Assembly: GCF_002837185.1 (NCBI RefSeq)
Contig: NZ_KZ477987.1
Location: 186,001-250,000, forward strand
Length of the DNA stretch: 64,000 nt
Direction: 5' to 3'
Source of the DNA: Pseudomonas fluorescens
GTDB lineage: Bacteria > Pseudomonadota > Gammaproteobacteria > Pseudomonadales > Pseudomonadaceae
Position 1 is the first letter of the stretch, and every line of letters begins with the position of its first letter. The notes below the pieces were generated by a model. It had not been told where the DNA came from and did not search any database. It saw nothing but the letters and a program-made list of their open reading frames with translations. This document shows positions 1 to 10,365 of this stretch, in pieces. A program made the position numbers and the translations under genes.

Positions 1-1
1 G

Positions 2-1816
2 GATGGTGAGATCGTAGAGGCAGGCAGCCATGATTATCCGCCATGGCTGGGAGCGACAGCAGGCATCGAAACCAAATGGCGCGAAAGCCGCCGCGTTGGC
101 CCGAAACAGTCATACGAGGAGAAAGTTGACGGCCGCCTGATGAGCATCGCAGAACTAATTCCCAAGAGAGCGGAGATACTGGCCTCAGATGACCCAGAGG
201 CAATCATCAATGCTCACGCCAGAGCTTCAAAGCCAAGGCAGCATCCTGCACGGATCAGGCTATGGTTCTTCACTTACCTTGTATTTGGGCAAACTAAGTG
301 GGCATTGATGCCTCGCTTTGACCAGTGCGGCAAATGGGACAGGAGTGAGAAAACCGATAAAAAACTTGGTCGCCCCTCCGGCCATGGTCAGAATCATGGG
401 TATCCCGTAACACCTGAAATGAAGGAAAAAATTCTGCACGGCTTCTCGAAACACAAACGGGTAGATAAGACCAAGGACGATATTTACGGGGATTCACTGC
501 GAAAGACCTTTGGTTGCCGTACTCGTCAGGGTTCAGCGGGAAAAGAGTTTTACCATCCCAAAGGTGAGCCTTTTCCAAGTTTCAATCAATTCTGGAATTG
601 GGTAAAACGGCAAACAGAACCAGCAGCCCTTGCGCAAGAAATGATAGGGCCAAGCGCTGCCCGTGCTAAATCTGGAGACATCGGAAGCTTTGCTCATATG
701 ATTGGCAACCTAAACCAGCGGTTGGAATTCGATGGTTATTATCCGAGCGAAAAAATATCGGGAATCATCGAAGGAGCACCGCTGGACTCATTTTGTGTAG
801 TAAGAGCAGTGTGTGCACTTTCAGGGGCGGTTGTAGGTATCGGTTTCGCCAGAAGCAGGGAAAGTCTAGAGGCATACCGTATGGCCTTATTTTGTATAGC
901 AGTAGGCAAGGTTAAATACTGTGAGCTGTTTGGTATCGATATCAAGCCAAAGGAGTGGCCCTGTGAAGGACTTTCAAGCCAGATGATATTCGATAGAGGC
1001 CCTGCAGTGTACATGAACGTTTCTGAATCAAAAGAATGGCTAGGCCGACTGGAAGTTACACCTACACATTCTGGGCAATCAAAAGCCACAGTTGAATCAT
1101 CCCACCCGAGGGATAAGCAGTTCAAAGATCAGCCGGTACACGTTCATAGCGGTCTCAATCTTGTTGAGATGGCACGTAGAGAGATACGTAGGGTTATCAA
1201 GGACAACGAGACCTCCGACGCAAGCGACCGGATGGATGGAGATATGTGGCTGGAACGTTTCTCACCAACCCCTCTGAATGTTTGGAATTACCACGATGCC
1301 CTAGGCCGCAACCATGGCATTAAGGTGTCATTTGAAGAAGCCATTAGAGAGTTTTTGACACCTATGCCTGCGGTGATCAAAGAAAAAGGCGTTTATTTTT
1401 TCGGGAGAAAATACAACTCAAAAGAGCTTACTAATACCGGTATATTTGACCGCGTTGCTCACAGTGGCGTGATTCGCGTAATAGCATACAGCATGACAAT
1501 GTGTGTGCGTCACATATGGGTAGAGGTTGAGGGCAGGCTTCACGAGCTAAGTTTCGTTTACACCGCAAGCACAAGACCTGGAAGCGGGGATATTTCGCTG
1601 GAAGACCTTAAGTTCATCAACGAGTTACGACTCCAAGCTCAAGCAAAACGCCGGAACGAAAAAGTTGCCATTGAACAACATCACTATCAAGAGTATGAAA
1701 AAGAGACAGGCAAGGCGTGGCATACCGGTGTGAGAAAACCGGGACGAGCCGCAAAGAGCCCTGAAGCACAGCGAGACTTACATGATCAAAGACGAATTAT
1801 GGGTAATAAATCATGA
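2..1816 (+). CDS. tnsB: TnsB-like DDE transposase of a Tn7-like element (5' partial)
   Basis: This is the catalytic transposase of a Tn7-like element; by family knowledge it binds the element ends and joins the 3' ends to target DNA together with TnsA and TnsC. The reading frame is open to the window edge: codons from base 2 read DGEIVEAGSHDYPPWLGATA and on without a stop. The ATG at 140 is therefore very probably internal and the true start lies upstream. At least 604 residues are visible (Tn7 TnsB is about 700). Counting from the ATG at 140, the catalytic triad fits Asp198 (LEFDGYY), Asp285 (MIFDRGP) and Glu319 (KATVESS), a DD-34-E spacing of the retroviral-integrase fold. The C-terminus is basic. 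It overlaps tnsC by ATGA. Base composition is visibly more AT-rich than the glmS side, consistent with transfer. tnsA is presumably just upstream, off the window. Confidence 0.88.
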   Translation, partial: DGEIVEAGSHDYPPWLGATAGIETKWRESRRVGPKQSYEEKVDGRLMSIAELIPKRAEILASDDPEAIINAHARASKPRQHPARIRLWFFTYLVFGQTKWALMPRFDQCGKWDRSEKTDKKLGRPSGHGQNHGYPVTPEMKEKILHGFSKHKRVDKTKDDIYGDSLRKTFGCRTRQGSAGKEFYHPKGEPFPSFNQFWNWVKRQTEPAALAQEMIGPSAARAKSGDIGSFAHMIGNLNQRLEFDGYYPSEKISGIIEGAPLDSFCVVRAVCALSGAVVGIGFARSRESLEAYRMALFCIAVGKVKYCELFGIDIKPKEWPCEGLSSQMIFDRGPAVYMNVSESKEWLGRLEVTPTHSGQSKATVESSHPRDKQFKDQPVHVHSGLNLVEMARREIRRVIKDNETSDASDRMDGDMWLERFSPTPLNVWNYHDALGRNHGIKVSFEEAIREFLTPMPAVIKEKGVYFFGRKYNSKELTNTGIFDRVAHSGVIRVIAYSMTMCVRHIWVEVEGRLHELSFVYTASTRPGSGDISLEDLKFINELRLQAQAKRRNEKVAIEQHHYQEYEKETGKAWHTGVRKPGRAAKSPEAQRDLHDQRRIMGNKS

Positions 1817-3126
1817 TCGAAAGAATGCGGACGCGATTCGATGGTCTGATTGATATCGAGAACATTCGAAAAAAGGTAACGATCCGCCCAGAACCCGTTG
1901 GCGACATTGATCGACTACCTCCAATGTTAGCTGCTCACTTCCTTGATATGAAACTGAGGCAGATTTTTCTACCAAATCAATTTAGCTTGGAGCTGATTTC
2001 AGAGCTGGTAGGAAAAGCAGCGATACACTCGACGATGCGGTCCGAAACAGAACAAATTTTTGTCAACGGTTTGTATTACCCAACACCATCAGAAACGTTT
2101 CCAGTTTGTCTGACTGGCTTAGCGGGTGTGGGTAAATCGGCGACCATCGAAGCGCTACTTCGCGTAATGCCCGGTCCTACTGAGTTCAAAATAGATCATT
2201 GCATGGAACCCCAAACGGCCGACTCTTACTGGTACGCTAGCGCTAAGGGTAAAGCGTCTGGTAAGCAGCTACTCACTGATTTCCTTGGCACTGAAGTGTC
2301 TACCCGTGAGAACGTTGCAACCCTCAAATTAAGAGCACAGCAGCAAGCAAACAAGCGCGGTATATCTCTGGCAGTGCTTGAGGAAATGCAGCATTTAACG
2401 CCTGGGAAAGGCGTAGCCCTAACGACCGACATACTGCTTACTATGTCCGGCCTCGGCTTACCCATGGTGTATGTATCGAACTTCAGCTTGGGGCATAAGC
2501 TGCTCAAACGTAACCAAGAAGACACTCAACGTTTAGTAGCAGAGCCTAGAATCATGCGGCCGGATGCACCAGAGTCAAAAATCTGGGCTGATTTCATAGA
2601 TGAATGTATTACTGTGAGTGACGGTCGAATTCGGGCCGAACCCGCAGATTTTTCTCACGAAATTTATCGTGGGAGCTATGGGCTTAAGCGTGCAGCCATT
2701 CACCTGATGGTACAAGCATATATTCAAGCTCGTGCCTCGAACCGCACATGGGTTAAACTTGAGGATGTTCATCAAGCGTATACCTCAAGTGCGTATTATT
2801 CATACAGAATAGACGTTGAGGAACTGGAGCGGATTGCAATTCAAAACAAATCCAAGCGAGAGGACCTTATTTGCCCCTTCGGCTCACCCACGCGGTCTAA
2901 TGTGGTGCAGTTCGTAAGGAAGGAACGCGACAACCGTGTCGCACAAGCTGTTTTCAAAGGTGCGCTGACGGCTGAGGAGCGTGAAACGCATAAAAGCTTG
3001 AAGCTGGATACCGACATGAAGGCTCAAACCCCGAGGCGCCCTAAGCGTCCGCCTTTAGGGAAACCAACAAATGATGACTTGGGGAACGCGTTCAGCGATT
3101 ATTTTGATGATAAGGATGACAAGTAA
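1813..3126 (+). CDS. tnsC: TnsC-like AAA+ transposition regulator
   Basis: This ATPase bridges target selection and the TnsAB transposase in Tn7-like elements (family knowledge). The 437-residue protein shows a Walker A motif GLAGVGKS about residues 101-108 and a Walker B-like stretch LAVLEEMQHL about residue 195, as expected for the TniB/TnsC AAA+ family. It is shorter than Tn7 TnsC (about 555 residues). The start codon overlaps the tnsB stop as ATGA, so the two are translationally coupled. The C-terminal 60 residues are highly charged (KAQTPRRPKRPPLGKP, then an acidic tail DDKDDK), possibly an interaction tail. Only 3 bp separate its stop from the stop of the convergent tniQ-like gene, and no terminator is seen between them. 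Confidence 0.88.
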   Translation: MIERMRTRFDGLIDIENIRKKVTIRPEPVGDIDRLPPMLAAHFLDMKLRQIFLPNQFSLELISELVGKAAIHSTMRSETEQIFVNGLYYPTPSETFPVCLTGLAGVGKSATIEALLRVMPGPTEFKIDHCMEPQTADSYWYASAKGKASGKQLLTDFLGTEVSTRENVATLKLRAQQQANKRGISLAVLEEMQHLTPGKGVALTTDILLTMSGLGLPMVYVSNFSLGHKLLKRNQEDTQRLVAEPRIMRPDAPESKIWADFIDECITVSDGRIRAEPADFSHEIYRGSYGLKRAAIHLMVQAYIQARASNRTWVKLEDVHQAYTSSAYYSYRIDVEELERIAIQNKSKREDLICPFGSPTRSNVVQFVRKERDNRVAQAVFKGALTAEERETHKSLKLDTDMKAQTPRRPKRPPLGKPTNDDLGNAFSDYFDDKDDK

Positions 3127-3129
3127 TAT

Positions 3130-4023
3130 CTAAAAGCAGACCCGGTACTCGACACGCATTAGGTCATCAACGTTCCGCACCAACCCACCTGCTTTATCCA
3201 GCCTATCTAGCAAACCTGCGAAGCTCCCATATACAGCTCCTATGACGTCTATAATATTCTGGCTATAAATAACGTCAGGGCGATAATTTATTTTTGTATC
3301 TGAAATTCTTCTGGCACCATCAAGTCTCCAATAAATTGCGTTTAGTTTTTCTTCAGAAATTTTCCCAGCAGCGGAAAGTGTTATAGCCTCATCTGCAAGA
3401 TGCGCAAGAACAAATTCAAGATCAACAGCAAGTTTCGACTCGCCAATTTCCGCAAAAATCCTTGAAAATAATCGCTGTCCTTCATCTTGATTTTTCTTTG
3501 ATTCATATTGATGAATATAACGACCTTTACATCCGTTCCATAGAAGGTCATGCCCATATCCCAAGCTGTGACGGCTGATATCGGCTCCACAAACAGGGCA
3601 TTTCCTAAGCAGTACCGTATTGTGCTTCGCGCAAACCTTCACATATCTGTGGTCACGTCTCCAATAGGGGAAACCAAGCGAATCAATATCCTCTTTTACA
3701 CAGTCGATGCAAATTCCGGGAAGCTGACTCTCAGTTTCAAATCTAATAGTAGACGTCTGATAACTCCATCTGGTGTAGCTTTGCTGGCCGGAGTCTGGGA
3801 AAACCGCCACTTGCGAATAACTTGTGTGATCGTGGAGCAGACGATTGAAACCGTATGTGTCAGATCTGCCAAGTACCTCAGCGATGAAACCGATAGACGA
3901 TCCCCGCATGTAGTACCTGGATATTTCCTTGAACTTGATCGACTCAGGTGATCGAGAATCTAGGTAGAAATGTCTTTCTATAAAGGAACGTAGGGATTCG
4001 TGCGGTTGGATGGTGAGCAGCAA
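3130..4023 (-). CDS. Short TniQ/TnsD-family target-selection protein
   Basis: The 297-residue product has the TniQ signature: an N-terminal PHESLRSFIERH segment, then a zinc-binding cluster CIDC (about residue 106), FPYWRRDHRYVKVCAKH, and CPVCGAD. Family members choose the target; TnsD recognises the 3' end of glmS. At this length it is far shorter than Tn7 TnsD (about 508), so either its DNA-binding C-terminal region is reduced or it works with another factor. The start is TTG at 4023: an in-frame TGA lies six bases upstream of it, so no longer version is possible, and no strong ribosome-binding site is seen. It converges on tnsC and lies next to the transposon end and glmS. Alternatives are a truncated tnsD or a TniQ for a different pathway whose full-length partner lies outside the window. 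Confidence 0.8.
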   Translation of the reverse strand: MLLTIQPHESLRSFIERHFYLDSRSPESIKFKEISRYYMRGSSIGFIAEVLGRSDTYGFNRLLHDHTSYSQVAVFPDSGQQSYTRWSYQTSTIRFETESQLPGICIDCVKEDIDSLGFPYWRRDHRYVKVCAKHNTVLLRKCPVCGADISRHSLGYGHDLLWNGCKGRYIHQYESKKNQDEGQRLFSRIFAEIGESKLAVDLEFVLAHLADEAITLSAAGKISEEKLNAIYWRLDGARRISDTKINYRPDVIYSQNIIDVIGAVYGSFAGLLDRLDKAGGLVRNVDDLMRVEYRVCF

Positions 4024-4075
4024 GGTGGATCACCCAGGAATTCAAGGAACCAGAGAGGCGGGAGAAATAGATCGT

Positions 4076-4103
4076 CGCTTGGAGCCCTCGGAGGCTCCAA
4101 GCG
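4076..4103. repeat. Perfect 11-bp hairpin inside the transposon end
   Basis: An inverted repeat (CGCTTGGAGCC / GGCTCCAAGCG, loop of six bases) lies between the tniQ start and the terminal repeats. It has no T-run on either side, so a rho-independent terminator is not clearly indicated. It may block read-through from glmS into the element or help transposase assembly (inference). Confidence 0.7.
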
Positions 4104-4142
4104 AGACAGACTTTAATATTCAGAGACAGACTTTAATGTTTA
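4103..4142. mobile_element. Tandem 20-bp repeats: putative TnsB-binding sites at the element end
   Basis: Two abutting copies, 4103-4122 and 4123-4142, share GAGACAGACTTTAATRTT and differ at only two positions. The shared GACTTTA core also occurs (as TAAAGTC) in the TnsB sites of Tn7 ends. Their position next to attTn7 supports a role as transposase-binding sites. The exact outer boundary is predicted at about 4143-4146; a clear TGT terminus is not visible and the other end is off the window. Confidence 0.65.
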
Positions 4143-4145
4143 CGA

Positions 4146-4208
4146 TCACCCCTTCCGGTACGCCAGTCAGGTTTATTCCACCGTTACCGACTTCGCCAGG
4201 TTGCGCGG
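4146..4208 (-). other. attTn7 site: glmS 3' end plus insertion point
   Basis: In Tn7-type elements TnsD binds the last ~35 bp of glmS and insertion is centred about 25 bp past the stop. Base +25 after the glmS stop is position 4148, which puts the expected 5-bp target duplication at 4146-4150 (TCACC on the plus strand). The element repeats start immediately beyond. The duplication cannot be confirmed because the other junction is not in the window. Confidence 0.6.
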
Positions 4209-6005
4209 CTGGTCAACGTCGGTGCCCTTGAGCACGGCGACGTAGTACGACAGCAACTGCAGCGGGATGGTGTAGAGGATCGGCGACAAGGTGTCGTGGA
4301 TATGCGGCATGTTGATCACGTGAGTGCCTTCACCGTTGGTCATGCCGGCCTTTTCGTCGGCGAACACGATCAGTTGGCCGCCACGGGCACGCACTTCCTG
4401 CAGGTTGGACTTGAGCTTTTCCAGCAGCTCATTGTTCGGCGCCACGGTGACCACGGGCATGTCGTCATCCACCAGGGCCAGTGGGCCGTGTTTCAGTTCG
4501 CCGGCCGGGTAGGCTTCGGCGTGGATGTACGAGATTTCCTTGAGTTTCAGCGAACCTTCCATCGCGACCGGGTACTGCGCGCCACGGCCGAGGAACAGGG
4601 TGTGGTTCTTGTCGGCAAACAGTTCGGCGACTTTTTCCACGGTGCCGTCCATGGCCAGGGCTTCGCCCAGGCGGGTCGGCAGGCGGCGCAGTTCTTCCAC
4701 CAGGGTGGCCTCAACGCCTTCGGCGAGGGTGCCGCGCACTTGGCCGAGGGACAAGGTCAGCAGCAACAGGCCTACCAGTTGGGTGGTGAAGGCTTTGGTC
4801 GAGGCGACGCCGATTTCGCGACCGGCCTGGGTCAGCAGGGTCAGGTCGGATTCGCGCACCAGTGAGCTGATGCTGACGTTGCAGATCGCCAGGCTGCCGA
4901 GGAAGCCCAGCTCCTTGGCGTTGCGCAGGGCGGCCAGGGTGTCGGCGGTTTCGCCGGACTGGGAGATGGTCACGAACAGGGTGTCGGGCTGCACCACCAC
5001 TTTGCGGTAGCGGAACTCGCTGGCAACTTCGACCTGGCACGGGATGCCGGCCAGTTCTTCCAGCCAGTAACGCGCAACCATGCCGGCGTGGTAGCTGGTG
5101 CCGCAGGCGACGATTTGCACGTTGCGCACTTTGGCGAACAACTCGGCGGCTTGTGGGCCGAAGGCGTTGACCAGCACCTGGTTCTGGCTCAGGCGACCTT
5201 CGAGGGTGCGCTGCACCACGGAAGGCTGCTCGTGGATTTCCTTGAGCATGAAGTGGCGGAACTCGCCCTTGTCGGCGGCTTCGGCACCGTCACGGTATTG
5301 CACGGCTTCGCGCTCGACGGACTGACCGTTGACGTCCCAGATCTGCACGCTTTCACGGCGGATGTCGGCGATATCGCCTTCTTCCAGGTACATGAAGCGG
5401 TCGGTCACTTGACGCAGGGCGAGTTGGTCGGAGGCGAGGAAGTTCTCGCCCAGGCCCAGGCCGATCACCAGTGGGCTGCCACTGCGCGCGGCAACCAGGC
5501 GGTCAGGCTGGCTGGCGCTGATCACGGCCAGGCCGTAGGCGCCGTGCAGTTCCTTGACCGTGGCCTTGAGGGCGGTGGTCAGGTCGCTGTGGTCCTTGAG
5601 CTTGTGGTTGAGCAGGTGGGCGATGACTTCGGTGTCGGTGTCCGAGGTGAACACGTAGCCGAGGCCCTTGAGTTGTTCGCGCAGCACTTCGTGGTTTTCG
5701 ATGATGCCGTTGTGCACCACGGCCAGGTCGCCCGAAAAGTGCGGGTGAGCGTTACGCTCGCAAGGTGCGCCGTGAGTAGCCCAGCGGGTGTGGGCAATAC
5801 CCAGGCGGCCTACCAGTGGCTCGCCGGCCAGGGCCTGGTCCAACTCGCTGACTTTGCCCGGACGACGCATACGCTCCAGCTTGCCGGCGTTGGTGAAGAC
5901 CGCGACACCGGCGCTGTCATAGCCACGGTATTCCAGGCGCTTGAGGCCTTCGATCAGGATGGCCGTTACGTTACGTTCGGCGACTGCGCCAACAATTCCA
6001 CACAT
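4173..6005 (-). CDS. glmS: Glutamine-fructose-6-phosphate aminotransferase (isomerizing)
   Basis: GlmS makes glucosamine-6-phosphate from fructose-6-phosphate and glutamine, the first step to UDP-GlcNAc for peptidoglycan and LPS. The 610-residue length is normal. The N-terminus MCGIVGAV exposes the catalytic Cys2 of the class-II glutamine amidotransferase domain. Two SIS sugar-isomerase domains follow ([14 protein letters not shown] about residue 302; [13 protein letters not shown] about 350; [14 protein letters not shown] about 490), and the C-terminus LAKSVTVE is the conserved attTn7 segment. Its Shine-Dalgarno AGGAG overlaps the glmR stop codon, so it is the distal gene of a glmR-glmS unit. 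A Tn7-like element has inserted just past its stop, apparently leaving the coding sequence intact but separating it from its native downstream region. Confidence 0.98.
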   Translation of the reverse strand: MCGIVGAVAERNVTAILIEGLKRLEYRGYDSAGVAVFTNAGKLERMRRPGKVSELDQALAGEPLVGRLGIAHTRWATHGAPCERNAHPHFSGDLAVVHNGIIENHEVLREQLKGLGYVFTSDTDTEVIAHLLNHKLKDHSDLTTALKATVKELHGAYGLAVISASQPDRLVAARSGSPLVIGLGLGENFLASDQLALRQVTDRFMYLEEGDIADIRRESVQIWDVNGQSVEREAVQYRDGAEAADKGEFRHFMLKEIHEQPSVVQRTLEGRLSQNQVLVNAFGPQAAELFAKVRNVQIVACGTSYHAGMVARYWLEELAGIPCQVEVASEFRYRKVVVQPDTLFVTISQSGETADTLAALRNAKELGFLGSLAICNVSISSLVRESDLTLLTQAGREIGVASTKAFTTQLVGLLLLTLSLGQVRGTLAEGVEATLVEELRRLPTRLGEALAMDGTVEKVAELFADKNHTLFLGRGAQYPVAMEGSLKLKEISYIHAEAYPAGELKHGPLALVDDDMPVVTVAPNNELLEKLKSNLQEVRARGGQLIVFADEKAGMTNGEGTHVINMPHIHDTLSPILYTIPLQLLSYYVAVLKGTDVDQPRNLAKSVTVE

Positions 6006-6015
6006 GGTATTTCTC

Positions 6016-6783
6016 CTAGATGACTGCCGCGCATATCAGCGTAATGCCGCGGGCTTGGATCTGGTCGCGGGCCTCGAGCGGCAGGCGATCATCGGTGATA
6101 AGGGTATGGACACTGCTCCAGGGCAGTTCCAGGTTGGGAATCTTGCGGCCGATCTTGTCGGATTCGACCATCACCACGACTTCACGGGCGACCTCGGCCA
6201 TGACGCGGCTCAGGCCCAACAATTCGTTGAAGGTGGTGGTACCGCGCTGCAAATCGATACCGTCGGCACCGATGAACAGTTGATCAAAATCGTAGGAACG
6301 CAGAACCTGCTCGGCGACCTGACCCTGGAACGAATCCGAATGCGGATCCCAGGTGCCGCCGGTCATCAGCAGCACCGGTTCATGCTCCAGCTCGCTCAAG
6401 GCGCGGGCCACGTTCAGGGAATTGGTCATGACCACCAGGCCGGGTTGATGGCCCAGTTCGGGGATCATCGCGGCGGTGGTGCTGCCGCTGTCGATGATGA
6501 TGCGCGCGTGCTCACGCAAGCGCACCACGGCGGCGCGGGCAATCGCACGCTTGTAGGCCGACACTGGCTGGGCCGCGTCGCCCACCAGTTCCTGAGGCAT
6601 GGTGATTGCACCACCGTAGCGGCGCAGGAGCAGGCCATTACTTTCGAGGGCGGCCAAATCCTTGCGGATGGTCACTTCCGACGTTTCGAAACGCTTGGCC
6701 AATTCGTCCACACTCACTTCGCCCTGTTCATTGAGCAAGGTCAGGATGTTGTGGCGACGTTGGGGGGTGTTTCGTTTCGACAT
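6016..6783 (-). CDS. glmR: DeoR-family regulator upstream of glmS
   Basis: The 255-residue protein has a DeoR helix-turn-helix ([25 protein letters not shown], then [17 protein letters not shown]) followed by a DeoR effector domain ([26 protein letters not shown]). These effector domains sense sugar phosphates. The ATG at 6783 ([10 protein letters not shown]) is preferred over an upstream start because the family begins at this point. It precedes glmS by 10 bp and is likely cotranscribed; Pseudomonas genomes carry a glmR regulator in this place, so control of amino-sugar synthesis is the likely role. A REPIN lies between glmU and this gene. Confidence 0.9.
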   Translation of the reverse strand: MSKRNTPQRRHNILTLLNEQGEVSVDELAKRFETSEVTIRKDLAALESNGLLLRRYGGAITMPQELVGDAAQPVSAYKRAIARAAVVRLREHARIIIDSGSTTAAMIPELGHQPGLVVMTNSLNVARALSELEHEPVLLMTGGTWDPHSDSFQGQVAEQVLRSYDFDQLFIGADGIDLQRGTTTFNELLGLSRVMAEVAREVVVMVESDKIGRKIPNLELPWSSVHTLITDDRLPLEARDQIQARGITLICAAVI

Positions 6784-6884
6784 GGCAGTGATAAGTTTCG
6801 TTTCGAAAGATAACGAAGGCAATCAAAACCTATTGGCGAAAGATCGTCAAGCGGTGGCGATCACTATTTTTGAAATAACACAGG

Positions 6885-6982
6885 CCAATGTGGGAGGGGG
6901 CTTGCTCCCGATGGCGGTGTATCAGTCAGTCTATGTCCTGGCCGATGCACCGCTATCGGGGGCAAGCCCCCTCCCACATTGG
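6885..6982. repeat. REPIN (paired inverted REP sequences)
   Basis: Two inverted REP units, TGTGGGAGGGGGCTTGC near 6889 and its complement ending near 6980, flank about 45 bp of variable sequence. The arms can fold into a long hairpin. It is placed between glmU and glmR, a typical extragenic position. Confidence 0.9.
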
Positions 6983-7010
6983 AATTTTGTTGCTTGTCAG
7001 ACTGGGGTAC

Positions 7011-8378
7011 TCAGGTTTTTTTGATTTTGACCGGGCGTTTCCAGCCGTCGATGTTGCGCTGGCGCGCACGCGCTACGGCCAGTTGCGACTTATCCACATC
7101 CTGGTTGATGGTTGAGCCCGCTGCGGTGTTGGAACCATCACCGATGGTCACAGGAGCCACCAGCGAATTGTTGGAGCCGATGAATACGTCTTCGCCAATC
7201 GTCGTCTGGTACTTGTTGGCGCCGTCGTAGTTGCAGGTGATGGTGCCGGCACCGATATTGGTGCGGGCGCCAATGACAGCATCGCCCAGGTAAGTCAGGT
7301 GACCGACCTTGGCACCTTCACCGAGGTGGGCGTTTTTCAGTTCGACAAAGTTACCCACATGGGCCTTGGCCCCCAGCTCGCTACCCGGACGCAACCGCGC
7401 AAACGGCCCGGCATCGCTGCCCTCGCCCATCACCGCACCGTCGATATGGCTGTTGGCCTTGACCACCACGCCTTTGCGCAAGGTGCTGTCTTTGATCACG
7501 CAGTTCGGACCAATCACCACGTCGTCTTCAATGATCACGCGGCCCTCGAGGATCACGTTGATATCGATCAACACGTCGCGGCCGACCGTCACTTCACCCC
7601 GTACATCGAAACGCGCCGGGTCACGCAGGGTGACGCCCTGGGCCATCAGGCGGCGGCCTTCGCGCATCTGGTAGTGGCGCTCCAGCTCCGCCAGCTGCTT
7701 GCGGTCGTTGGCGCCCTGCACTTCCATCGGGTCGTGGGGCTGTTCGGTGGCGACCACCAGGCCGTCACTGACCGCCATCTCGATGACGTCAGTGAGGTAG
7801 TACTCGCCTTGGGCGTTGTTGTTGGACAGGCGGCTCATCCAGTCGCCCAGCTTGTCGGCCGGCACGGCGAGAATGCCGGTATTGCCTTCGGTAATGGCGC
7901 GCTGGGCTTCGCTGGCGTCCTTGTGCTCGACGATCGCGGCGACCTTACCGTCGGCATTGCGCACAATACGTCCGTAGCCGGTGGGATCGTCCAGCTCAAC
8001 GGTGAGCAGGCCCATCTGGCCTGGCACCACGTGCTTGAGCAGGCGTTGCAGGGTTTCCACTTCGATCAGCGGCACGTCACCGTAGAGAATCAGCACGGTA
8101 TCAGCGGTAATGAACGGCACGGCCTGCGCAGTGGCGTGGCCAGTGCCCAATTGCTTGTCCTGCAATACGAAATTCAAGTCGTCTGCGGCCAGACGCTCAC
8201 GTACCACATCGGCACCGTGCCCGATGACGACGTGAATGCGTTGCGGGGCCAACTGCCGGGCGCTGTGGATAACATGCCCGAGCATGGAATTGCCTGCGAC
8301 CGGGTGCAGCACCTTGGGCAGGGCTGAGCGCATGCGGGTGCCCTGGCCTGCGGCGAGAATTACGATTTCAAGAGACAT
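7011..8378 (-). CDS. glmU: Bifunctional GlcNAc-1-phosphate uridyltransferase / GlcN-1-phosphate acetyltransferase
   Basis: GlmU carries out the last two steps to UDP-GlcNAc in the cytoplasm. The 455-residue protein starts with the nucleotidyltransferase signature [19 protein letters not shown] and has YGDVPLI (about residue 103). From about residue 250 a left-handed beta-helix of hexapeptide repeats carries the acetyltransferase ([27 protein letters not shown]). It lies downstream of the atp operon on the same strand, behind a terminator, and upstream of glmR-glmS, so this corner holds two of the amino-sugar enzymes. A perfect DnaA box lies inside at 8264-8272 and another at 7090-7098. Confidence 0.98.
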   Translation of the reverse strand: MSLEIVILAAGQGTRMRSALPKVLHPVAGNSMLGHVIHSARQLAPQRIHVVIGHGADVVRERLAADDLNFVLQDKQLGTGHATAQAVPFITADTVLILYGDVPLIEVETLQRLLKHVVPGQMGLLTVELDDPTGYGRIVRNADGKVAAIVEHKDASEAQRAITEGNTGILAVPADKLGDWMSRLSNNNAQGEYYLTDVIEMAVSDGLVVATEQPHDPMEVQGANDRKQLAELERHYQMREGRRLMAQGVTLRDPARFDVRGEVTVGRDVLIDINVILEGRVIIEDDVVIGPNCVIKDSTLRKGVVVKANSHIDGAVMGEGSDAGPFARLRPGSELGAKAHVGNFVELKNAHLGEGAKVGHLTYLGDAVIGARTNIGAGTITCNYDGANKYQTTIGEDVFIGSNNSLVAPVTIGDGSNTAAGSTINQDVDKSQLAVARARQRNIDGWKRPVKIKKT

Positions 8379-8435
8379 GAATGGCTACCAATCCTGGGCG
8401 GTCCGGCTTCAGACCAGAGAAGTGTTTTGCAAAAA

Positions 8436-8467
8436 AGAAAAAGGGTAGCCGAGGCTACCCTTTTTAA
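8436..8467 (-). terminator. Terminator of the atp operon
   Basis: On the minus strand a GGGTAG...CTACCC stem is followed by TTTTTCTTTTTT. It lies just after the atpC stop and before glmU, so it ends the ATP synthase transcript. Confidence 0.9.
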
Positions 8468-8500
8468 TCAATCACGCGTGAAGCGTAACGGCAAAGCCGC

Positions 8501-8917
8501 TTACTTCTTGCGGATCTGCTGGAGCGTACGCAGCTGCGCTGCAGCTTCGGCCAGACGGACTGCAGCAGCGCTGTAGTCGAAGTCTGCGCCTTTTTCGTTC
8601 AGCGCCTTCTCGGCAGCCTTGACGGCTTCCTGAGCGGAGGCTTCATCCAGGTCGCCAGCACGTTGCACAGTATCGGCAAGTACCTTGACCATGTTCGGCT
8701 GAACCTCGAGGAAACCACCGGAGATGTAAAACACCTCACGTTCCCCGCCTTGCTTGGTCAGAGTGATCGGACCTGGCTTCAAACTGGTGATCAACGGCGC
8801 GTGGCCCATGGCAATACCCAGGTCACCGAGTTCGCCGTGTGCAATCACCATTTCTACCAGACCGGAGAAGATTTCCCCTTCCGCGCTGACGATATCGCAA
8901 TGGACTGTCATAGCCAT
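8501..8917 (-). CDS. atpC: F1 ATP synthase epsilon subunit
   Basis: The epsilon subunit is part of the central stalk and inhibits ATP hydrolysis. The 138-residue protein begins [19 protein letters not shown], with [17 protein letters not shown] about residue 30, a beta-sandwich typical of the family, and ends with the Ala-rich helical hairpin. It is the last gene of the atpIBEFHAGDC operon, 44 bp after atpD, and is followed by a strong terminator. Confidence 0.97.
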   Translation of the reverse strand: MAMTVHCDIVSAEGEIFSGLVEMVIAHGELGDLGIAMGHAPLITSLKPGPITLTKQGGEREVFYISGGFLEVQPNMVKVLADTVQRAGDLDEASAQEAVKAAEKALNEKGADFDYSAAAVRLAEAAAQLRTLQQIRKK

Positions 8918-8961
8918 CTGATTGCCTCAACCTGATGAGCGCCCGTTTCCGGGCGCCAGGA

Positions 8962-10365
<1,404 letters not shown>

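Noticed and set aside
4173..6005. Disruption of glmS by the transposon
   Set aside because: The reading frame and the conserved C-terminus are intact; insertion is outside the gene.
4296..6023. Long plus-strand open frames opposite glmS
   Set aside because: They are antisense shadows of a GC-rich gene with no ribosome-binding sites and no family features. The same applies to the long plus-strand frames opposite the atp genes, mnmG and glyS, and to the minus-strand frame opposite gyrB.
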